From CAVRXQ01 sp963849105 (GTDB lineage Bacteria; Actinomycetota; Acidimicrobiia; Acidimicrobiales; Bog-793): a DNA stretch of 64,000 nucleotides. Below are positions 58,908-64,000 of this stretch, piece by piece. The notes under the pieces are model-generated. The model was not told the DNA's origin, did not search any database, and saw only the letters and a program-made list of their open reading frames with translations. Both the position numbers and the translations under genes were made by a program. The stretch covers positions 806,001 through 870,000 of the forward strand of contig CAWKGD010000003.1 in assembly GCA_963849105.1 (NCBI GenBank). The letters are read 5' to 3'. The number at the start of each line of letters is the position of its first letter. The stretch's first letter is position 1.

Positions 58908-60089
58908 TTGACCGATCGTGCAGGTGGCGTCGCTCAGACCGGACCGGGCCGCAGCGCCTCTTTCGGAATGAGTGTTCACGACCAGCGTGATGTCCAAGTC
59001 GTTGCGCGCGCGACGGCGTCAGAACTTCAGCGCGCGCTCGACCTCCAGCACGTCGCGATGGTCGTCTGGAGACCGGAAGACGGTCGGATCGTTCTCGCCA
59101 ATTCCCGGGCAGCGGACTTGGTCGGGCGCCCGCTCGACAAACTCATCGGTTCGAACGCGACCGACTTCGTCGGGCCTGAATACAAAGTCGAGACCGCAAA
59201 GCAGATTCTGTCGACAGGCGTGGTCGACGCATACGGGGGACGTCGGACCCTTCGCGGCCAAGAGAATGACGTGCTCTATGTGTGGGCGCGCGCGATTGAC
59301 GTCGATGGCCAACGACTTGCGATCACCGTCATCGCGTTGGGCTCCGAACTGGCGGCTCTTGGGAAGTTCGGGTCCTCCTCTCCACTCGGCGTGAGCGTTG
59401 ACGTCGCTGTGGGGGTGATCGACCCGAAGTGGGAGATCGTGACCGTGAGCTCGGATCTGAAGGAGATCATCGGGCTCGAACCCGCGGATCTGCGGGGATC
59501 GTCGCTTTTGGATCTCCTCGCTCCCGACGACGCCGCTCGAGTGCGCGAGAGCGAACGGGAGGGTCCAGCAAAGCCGATCTCGATGTATCCGGTCCTCCTG
59601 CGCGAACCGAATGATGCGTCCCCCGATTTGTGTCTTCTCGTTGGCGAGCCGTGCATCGGGGCCCGTTTAGGCGAGCGAGTGTTCGCCTTTGTCGGTTGGC
59701 CCCGGGGGGTGCGACTTGGAAGTACGGCGCGCGAGCGCGAGCTCGAACAACGGCTGCGAAGAATCAGCGCGGAGGTTCGAGCCGCCGGCTTGATCGAGCT
59801 TCTCGGTGAGAGTGATGTTCCATCGAGCGCGCTCGGCGGCGAGCTCACGACTCGGCAATTCGAAATCGTGGAGATGCTCCTGCGCGGAGCTCGCGTAGCG
59901 ACGATTGCGCGGACGCTCTACATCAGCCCGAGCACCGTCCGCAATCACTTGTCGACGATCTATCGCCACTTCAACGTGCACTCGCAGGCGGAGCTGCTGG
60001 AGCTTCTCCGAGTGGCCCAGGTGCCGGGAGCTGGCGGGACCTCGGAGCGGGAAGTCCCGCCAGAATCGGGCAACCCAGCCGAGGCCTAA
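58908..60089 (+). CDS. PAS-domain LuxR-family transcription regulator
   Basis: TTG 58908 has GGAGGG 5 nt upstream and gives 393 residues. Residues 35-150 form a PAS-like domain (HVAMVVWRPEDGRIVLANSR, AADLVGRPLDKLIGSNATDF). A second PAS-like unit follows (VDVAVGVIDPKWEIVTVSSD, GLEPADLRGSSLLDLLAPDD). The C-terminal LuxR helix-turn-helix is ELTTRQFEIVEMLLRGARVA, TIARTLYISPSTVRNHLSTI, YRHFNVHSQAELLELL. It is a cytoplasmic sensor-regulator; the ligand is unknown. The target may include the YbjQ gene 9 bp downstream, which is probably co-transcribed. Confidence 0.92.
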   Translation: MTDRAGGVAQTGPGRSASFGMSVHDQRDVQVVARATASELQRALDLQHVAMVVWRPEDGRIVLANSRAADLVGRPLDKLIGSNATDFVGPEYKVETAKQILSTGVVDAYGGRRTLRGQENDVLYVWARAIDVDGQRLAITVIALGSELAALGKFGSSSPLGVSVDVAVGVIDPKWEIVTVSSDLKEIIGLEPADLRGSSLLDLLAPDDAARVRESEREGPAKPISMYPVLLREPNDASPDLCLLVGEPCIGARLGERVFAFVGWPRGVRLGSTARERELEQRLRRISAEVRAAGLIELLGESDVPSSALGGELTTRQFEIVEMLLRGARVATIARTLYISPSTVRNHLSTIYRHFNVHSQAELLELLRVAQVPGAGGTSEREVPPESGNPAEA

Positions 60090-60098
60090 GTTTCCTCG

Positions 60099-60422
60099 AT
60101 GCTCATTTCCACGATGAATGACATTCCCGGCTACGAGATCACCGAAGTTCTCGGCGAGGTGTTTGGCCTCACGGTGCGGAGTCGCAACATCGGTTCGCAA
60201 TTCGGCGCGGGGCTGAAGTCTCTCCTCGGCGGGGAATTGAAGGGGATGACGAAGAACCTCGTCGCGAGCCGCGAAGAAGTCACGGCGCGGATGGTCGAAC
60301 AAGCCGCCGCCAAGGGTGCTGACGCCGTGCTCGCCTTTCGTTTCGACACCTCGGAGATGGCCGGGAATTGGACCGAGATCTGCGCGTACGGCACCGCGGT
60401 GAAGACGAGGAAGCTTTCGTAG
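60099..60422 (+). CDS. YbjQ family (UPF0145) protein
   Basis: This 107-residue protein has the family pattern: STMNDIPGYEITEVLGEVFG, LTVRSRNIGSQFGAGLKSLL, GGELKGMTKNLVASREEVTA, RMVEQAAAKGADAVLAFRFD and a final strand EICAYGTAVKTRKLS. Members form pentameric rings and have been proposed to bind metal, but the function is unproven. It follows the PAS-LuxR gene by 9 bp. The length and motifs are complete. Confidence 0.93.
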   Translation: MLISTMNDIPGYEITEVLGEVFGLTVRSRNIGSQFGAGLKSLLGGELKGMTKNLVASREEVTARMVEQAAAKGADAVLAFRFDTSEMAGNWTEICAYGTAVKTRKLS

Positions 60423-60578
60423 CCTGCGAATGATGGGGGAGAGGCACGCCGCCACTCGAGATTCGAGGAATCGTTCTCGATGACCTGAGACCGGTCTTTC
60501 CTGGACGGTCGCGAGTCGATGCGGTACGTGTCGGTCAGCGCACGACGCCTGGACCTTCGGACATGGCACGATTCGACC

Positions 60579-61028
60579 GTGACCAGCACACCCGCCGCGA
60601 CTCAGCACCTGAGTGACCTGGCGCAGCTGCGCCGTGTCCGAGATCGGATGGACCGGGAGTACGCGCAGCCGCTGGACGTTGAGTCGCTCGCCAGCGACGC
60701 GCACATGTCGGCGGGGCACTTCAGCCGCGAGTTCCGACTCGCCTACGGCGAGTCGCCATACGGCTACCTCATGACGCGTCGCATCGAGCGTGCGATGGCG
60801 CTGCTTCGTCGTGGAGACCTCAGCGTCACCGAGATTTGCTTCACGGTCGGCTGCTCGTCGCTGGGCACCTTCAGCACGCGCTTTACCGAGCTGGTCGGCA
60901 TACCGCCCAGCGCCTACCGGCGTCGTGAGGCGCGCGCAACGGCGGGAATGCCGTCGTGCGTGGCGCAACAGGTCACCAGACCGATCAGGAATCGAGAAGC
61001 GCCGCTCATAGGGCCGCATTTAGGGTGA
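60579..61028 (+). CDS. AraC-family transcription regulator
   Basis: GTG 60579 (TSTPAATQHLSDLAQLRRVR) is chosen over 60519 because the added N-terminus is not family-like. The 149-residue product is essentially the two-helix-turn-helix DNA-binding domain: REYAQPLDVESLASDAHMSA, GHFSREFRLAYGESPYGYLM, TRRIERAMALLRRGDLSVTE, ICFTVGCSSLGTFSTRFTEL, GIPPSAYRRRE. A sensing domain is missing, as in the short AraC regulators placed before VOC-protein genes. It probably controls the three downstream genes 61068-62244. Confidence 0.93.
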   Translation: MTSTPAATQHLSDLAQLRRVRDRMDREYAQPLDVESLASDAHMSAGHFSREFRLAYGESPYGYLMTRRIERAMALLRRGDLSVTEICFTVGCSSLGTFSTRFTELVGIPPSAYRRREARATAGMPSCVAQQVTRPIRNREAPLIGPHLG

Positions 61029-61067
61029 CCGGCATAGCCATCTCGACCGTTTAAGGAGTGACCGACC

Positions 61068-61433
61068 ATGACCAGCTCTTCCACCGAAGGAGTCAAAACC
61101 GTGCTGCATCCCGTGTCGGACCTGGCGACGGCCAAGGCGGTGTACACCGCCCTGCTCGGTACACCGCCGCAGACCGACTCCGACTTCTACGTCGGCTACG
61201 ACGTCGCGGGCCAGCAGATTGGGCTGGTGCCCGGCGGGGGACCGCAGGGTATGGCCTCACCGGTGGCCTTCTGGCACGTGCTGGACATCGAGGCGAAGCT
61301 GGCCGAGGTGACCGCAGCCGGTGCCACCGTGAAGGAACCCGCGCATGGAGTCGGGGGCGGCCGCCTTGTGGCCACCTTTACGGATCCCGATGGCAACGTC
61401 CTCGGGTTGATTCAGGACCCGGTTAGGGAATGA
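61068..61433 (+). CDS. VOC (glyoxalase/bleomycin-resistance-like) protein
   Basis: ATG 61068 follows AAGGAG. The 121-residue product has the paired beta-alpha-beta-beta-beta units: TVLHPVSDLATAKAVYTALL, SDFYVGYDVAGQQIGLVPGG, AFWHVLDIEAKLAEVTAAGA and RLVATFTDPDGNVLGLIQDP. The metal-binding positions (His14-region, Glu/His in strand 4) are only partly preserved. This type often sits behind a short AraC regulator in actinobacteria. The reaction is unknown. The stop overlaps the next gene by 4 bp (ATGA). Confidence 0.93.
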   Translation: MTSSSTEGVKTVLHPVSDLATAKAVYTALLGTPPQTDSDFYVGYDVAGQQIGLVPGGGPQGMASPVAFWHVLDIEAKLAEVTAAGATVKEPAHGVGGGRLVATFTDPDGNVLGLIQDPVRE

Positions 61434-61831
61434 AAAAGGCAACGGCAAAAGACGATGCTTCCGCTTCGGAGCGGATTACCCGCTACATCGCCGATTTGCC
61501 CGATTGGCGGGGTAAGACATTGGCGAAGATCCGCAAGTGCTTCCGCGACGCCGATTCGGGAATCGTCGAGGAGTGGAAGTGGATGGGCAGCCCCGTGTGG
61601 TCCCACACCGGGATCATTGCCGTCGGCAACGCTCACAAGGACAAGGTCAAGTTGACCTTTGACAAGGGCGCACACCTGCCAGATCCCGACAAGCTTTTCA
61701 ATAATGGCCTTGGGGGCAACAAGTGGCGAGCGATTGACATCTACGAGAACGACCGCGTCGACGAAGCAGCTTTGAAGGACCTCATTCGCTCCGCAGTTGC
61801 CTTCAACATGACCGGCGGTAAGAAGCAGTAG
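61430..61831 (+). CDS. DUF1801 (YdhG-like) protein
   Basis: The 133-residue product starts at ATG 61430, overlapping the VOC gene. DUF1801 features are RITRYIADLPDWRGKTLAKI, RKCFRDADSGIVEEWKWMGS, PVWSHTGIIAVGNAHKDKVK, LTFDKGAHLPDPDKLFNNGL, GGNKWRAIDIYENDRVDEAA and LKDLIRSAVAFN. The fold is known but not the biochemical role. It is translationally coupled to the VOC gene before it and only 2 bp from the next VOC gene, so the three are one operon. Confidence 0.93.
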   Translation: MKKATAKDDASASERITRYIADLPDWRGKTLAKIRKCFRDADSGIVEEWKWMGSPVWSHTGIIAVGNAHKDKVKLTFDKGAHLPDPDKLFNNGLGGNKWRAIDIYENDRVDEAALKDLIRSAVAFNMTGGKKQ

Positions 61832-61833
61832 CC

Positions 61834-62244
61834 ATGGATCTCACGATTCACATGACCTTCCTGCCGCATGACGATCCGGAGGTGGCCCTCGCCTTCTATC
61901 GCGACACCCTCGGCTTCGAGGTCCGCAACGACGTCGGATACAGCGGGATGCGCTGGATCACAGTTGGCCCCGCCGGCCAACCCGGCACGTCGATCGTTCT
62001 GTATCCGCCGGCCGGAAACCCCGGCATAACAGACGACGAGCGCCGCACCCTCGCCGAGATGATGGCGAAGGGCACTTACGGCATGATCATCTTCGCCACC
62101 ACCGACCTCGACGGTGCTTTCGCGCGGCTGCAGGCGAGCGGCGCCGAAGTTGTCCAGGAGCCGGCCGAACAGCCGTACGGGGTTCGCGATTTCGCCATCC
62201 GCGATCCCGCGGGCAACCTCATTCGCGTCAACGAGCTGCGCTGA
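61834..62244 (+). CDS. VOC (glyoxalase-like) protein
   Basis: ATG 61834 starts 2 bp after the upstream stop. The 136-residue protein reads MTFLPHDDPEVALAFYRDTL, GFEVRNDVGYSGMRWITVGP, GTYGMIIFATTDLDGAFARL, QASGAEVVQEPAEQPYGVRD and FAIRDPAGNLIRVNELR. Residues expected to bind metal (His/Glu) are only partly present, so it may be a binding protein. It is last in the AraC-controlled operon; the first strong hairpin lies 110 bp downstream. Confidence 0.93.
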   Translation: MDLTIHMTFLPHDDPEVALAFYRDTLGFEVRNDVGYSGMRWITVGPAGQPGTSIVLYPPAGNPGITDDERRTLAEMMAKGTYGMIIFATTDLDGAFARLQASGAEVVQEPAEQPYGVRDFAIRDPAGNLIRVNELR

Positions 62245-62352
62245 GCGGTTCGGCGACCGCGGGCTCGAGTATTAGGAGTCTCAAAAGCTGAGACGTCGCG
62301 CGGTGCACGGATCGGGCCGACCACAGCGAGTACCAGCTATGGGAGCAATTTC

Positions 62353-62394
62353 CGCCGTCGATTGTTTGGCGCGGGCGCCAAACAATCGACGGCG
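62353..62394. repeat. Perfect 20-bp inverted repeat (42-bp palindrome)
   Basis: CGCCGTCGATTGTTTGGCGC (62353-62372) and GCGCCAAACAATCGACGGCG (62375-62394) are exact complements separated by only GG. This would form a very stable hairpin in RNA or a cruciform in DNA. It is 108 bp after the VOC operon, with no T-run after it. It could be a terminator, a recombinase site or a mobile-element end. Confidence 0.85.
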
Positions 62395-62469
62395 TGGGAG
62401 CGTTTCCGGCAGCACAGCCTTGCACGCCCGTCGTTTGATGCGGCCTGCCTTATCGCAGCCCGGCGGTTA

Positions 62470-62523
62470 GGCGAAGAAAGGCTTCGCCTTTGACTTCAAC
62501 CCGGCCGGAAGGCCGGGAGGGTT
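62470..62523. other. Two tandem hairpins, candidate structured RNA
   Basis: GGCGAAG-AAAGG-CTTCGCC (62470-62488) and CCCGGCC-GGAA-GGCCGGG (62500-62517) are perfect stems; the second can extend with AAC/GTT (62498-62500 with 62521-62523) through a small bulge. The GGAA tetraloop and regular spacing resemble a folded RNA or a mobile-element end. No protein gene overlaps. The class is not recognised. Confidence 0.45.
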
Positions 62524-62608
62524 TCCAACCTGGCGGCAGTAAACGCCGATAAGAGTCGTTATGTCGCGTTATGGGAAACGGTGTCGCGGATGTGCGACAG
62601 GAGACTCT

Positions 62609-62887
62609 TCAGCGGCGCGCCCCGAGCTCCTCGACACGCTCGGCGAGTTGAGCAACCAAGCTGGCAAGGTTCTTGAGGATCTCAGCCACAAGGTAGGGCG
62701 CCGGTTGAGCACCTGGGTGGAGCGCGGGGCTCGTCTGAATCGAGCGTGCTTCGTGAGCGATTTCGTTCGCGGTTGCCATGCGCGAAACCTTACGCGTACG
62801 GGACTTTGAGGCGTCGCGTCGCTCATCGGGAGGGGGTGTGGCGCCAGCGGCGCGATCCTTGGCGAGATCGAGCGCCTGTTTGCGCAC
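62609..62887 (-). CDS. Small helical protein, 92 aa
   Basis: GTG 62887 has GGAGGAG 4 nt upstream (RKQALDLAKDRAAGATPPPD). ATG 62779 with AAGG upstream is an alternative that would give 56 residues (ATANEIAHEARSIQTSPALH, then PAPYLVAEILKNLASLVAQL, AERVEELGARR). The product is helical and charged, with no membrane segment. The two good start sites and sensible codon use support a real gene, but the family is not recognised. It may be a phage or island gene. The 62888-63089 gap shows no gene. Confidence 0.5.
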   Translation of the reverse strand: MRKQALDLAKDRAAGATPPPDERRDASKSRTRKVSRMATANEIAHEARSIQTSPALHPGAQPAPYLVAEILKNLASLVAQLAERVEELGARR

Positions 62888-63089
62888 GATGCTCCTCCCC
62901 CGCTGCGGCCTTCATCGCCAGCGTTAAGGGCGGGGCGCCGGAGGGGCTCCCAGTCGCGATGGGCTTTTGTTCGGACCAACGGTAGACGTACGTATTGGTG
63001 CGGAGCGAGGCGGCCCGTGGTCGCTGGCAGCCTGGTGACGCGTGGAACGGATCGCGGATGTGTAGTGCCGCGATGGGAGGAGACAGCGC

Positions 63090-64000
63090 ATGGGGTCCGA
63101 TATGGCGCGACGCGCTTCATTTCGTGTACGGACGCGAATCACGCTTGTCGGGATTGTCGGCCTCGGCAGTTCAGTTTGCGCCGGGCTCGCTGCTGGCCAA
63201 GGCACGGTGGCAGCTTCGCAGCCAACACCGACACACTTCATCAGCCAGGTGTCGGCACTGGGTGACCTGCTCACTTACGACTACGACAACGGTCGATCTG
63301 GCGACGACCCGATCGGACCCACGATTAGAACCCTCTCGCCGCGCCCGGCGTGGGACGACGACTCCCTCGACGGCGCCGTTTACGGACAGCCCCTCGTTTA
63401 CGACGGCACCGTCTACGTGGCGACCGAGGACGACACGGTCTACGCGATCGACGCGCGCAACGGCACGGTACGGTGGAAGATCCACGTCGGTTCGCCGGCG
63501 AGCGTGTCGGTGATCGACTCGGCTCCGACCCTTGGCGGCGGCTGCGGTGACATCAATCCGCTCGGGATCACCGGCACCCCCGTTATCGATCCGACGACGA
63601 ATGAGATCTTCGTTGCGGAGGAGACCGAACAAGGTGGTCGCGCCGACTGGGAGAGAATTCGGCACTGGCTTGTGGCTATATCGCTCGTGAACCACCACGA
63701 GCTCTGGCACCGGGACATCGATCCGCCGCACGCGAACCACCCAGGCACGTACTACATCGCCGCCGAACAGCAACGACCAGCCCTCACGCTCTTCGACGGC
63801 CGCCTGTACACGGCCTATGGAGGCCTGGAAGGCGACTGCGGCCAGTACCACGGCTACGTCGAGGGGCTCTCTGAGTCAGGCAAAGGACCCCTGCTCACCT
63901 ACCAGGTCCCGACCGCCCGCGAGGGAGGGATCTGGGGAACGAGCGGGATCGTTGTCTCGTCGCAAGGCGATCTGTACGTCGCAACTGGCAACGGCAGCTC
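63090..64000 (+). CDS. Secreted PQQ-type beta-propeller protein (3' end outside window)
   Basis: ATG 63090 has GGGAGGAG 7 nt upstream; the frame stays open to the last base, so the gene continues beyond the window. The N-terminus (RRASFRVRTRITLVGIVGLG, then SSVCAGLAAG) is a signal peptide or lipoprotein-like signal. The mature part shows propeller repeats: LVYDGTVYVATEDDTVYAID, ARNGTVRWKIHVGSP, GITGTPVIDPTTNEIFVAEE, and LTLFDGRLYTAYGG. The AIDARNGTVRW and GTPVID motifs are typical of PQQ-like or quinoprotein dehydrogenase propellers. It is exported. Whether a catalytic domain follows cannot be seen. Confidence 0.85.
   Translation, partial: MGSDMARRASFRVRTRITLVGIVGLGSSVCAGLAAGQGTVAASQPTPTHFISQVSALGDLLTYDYDNGRSGDDPIGPTIRTLSPRPAWDDDSLDGAVYGQPLVYDGTVYVATEDDTVYAIDARNGTVRWKIHVGSPASVSVIDSAPTLGGGCGDINPLGITGTPVIDPTTNEIFVAEETEQGGRADWERIRHWLVAISLVNHHELWHRDIDPPHANHPGTYYIAAEQQRPALTLFDGRLYTAYGGLEGDCGQYHGYVEGLSESGKGPLLTYQVPTAREGGIWGTSGIVVSSQGDLYVATGNGS

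Overview
The window is a high-GC actinobacterial chromosome segment, most likely from the Acidimicrobiia or a relative. The evidence is the GarA-type FHA protein followed by FtsR-like and second MerR regulators, a two-subunit glycine decarboxylase, F420/LLM-type and DDN-like oxidoreductases, tandem-GNAT proteins, and frequent GTG/TTG starts. The taxon is an inference from gene content; no rRNA is present. One tRNA gene, tRNA-Pro(GGG), is present.

Layout. 1-2673 holds the end of a membrane protein and a PAS-GGDEF-EAL c-di-GMP phosphodiesterase. About 2.7-26.3 kb is an accessory region with long gene-poor gaps, secreted orphan proteins, two intact insertion sequences (an IS3-family element with a 4-bp target duplication and an IS256-family element with an 8-bp duplication), tyrosine-recombinase relics, tRNA-Pro, phage-type small genes, and several pseudogenes (PD-(D/E)XK nuclease, RidA, carbonic anhydrase tails, a secreted protein). 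It also holds a zinc-ribbon protein interrupted by a 21-bp minisatellite read out of its apparent ancestral frame. About 26.3-36.3 kb carries a GGDEF diguanylate cyclase with a decayed EAL domain, a D,D-carboxypeptidase, a semialdehyde dehydrogenase, a glycogen-debranching-type glucosidase and an L,D-transpeptidase.

About 36.3-47.5 kb is the conserved core: CDP-alcohol phosphatidyltransferase, a nucleotidyltransferase/phosphomannomutase-like fusion, gcvH, garA, ftsR-like merR, hypoxanthine phosphoribosyltransferase, a bifunctional nuclease, a second merR, a PD-(D/E)XK-like protein, gcvT, gcvPA and gcvPB. All are on the + strand, several with 4-bp stop/start overlaps, so glycine cleavage is co-transcribed with cell-cycle and central-metabolism regulators. 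About 47.5-58.3 kb carries an esterase, a DHA2 drug exporter, an AhpD-like protein, a coiled-coil protein, methylmalonate-semialdehyde dehydrogenase with an omega-aminotransferase (amino-acid or beta-alanine catabolism), acetyltransferase, F420-type oxidoreductase, DksA/TraR zinc finger and a PLP decarboxylase. About 58.4-64 kb has a trypsin-like protease pseudogene, a PAS-LuxR regulator, a YbjQ protein, an AraC-VOC-DUF1801-VOC operon, a cluster of strong hairpins, and the start of a secreted PQQ-type beta-propeller that runs off the window.

The most unusual feature is the gene at 12153-13652. About 26 repeat units lie between a 20-nt unit and a 25-nt unit, while every other unit is 21 or 24 nt. 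The whole array is therefore translated in a different frame (Leu/Arg-rich) from the Ser/Thr/Glu-rich flanks, and the original frame is restored afterwards.
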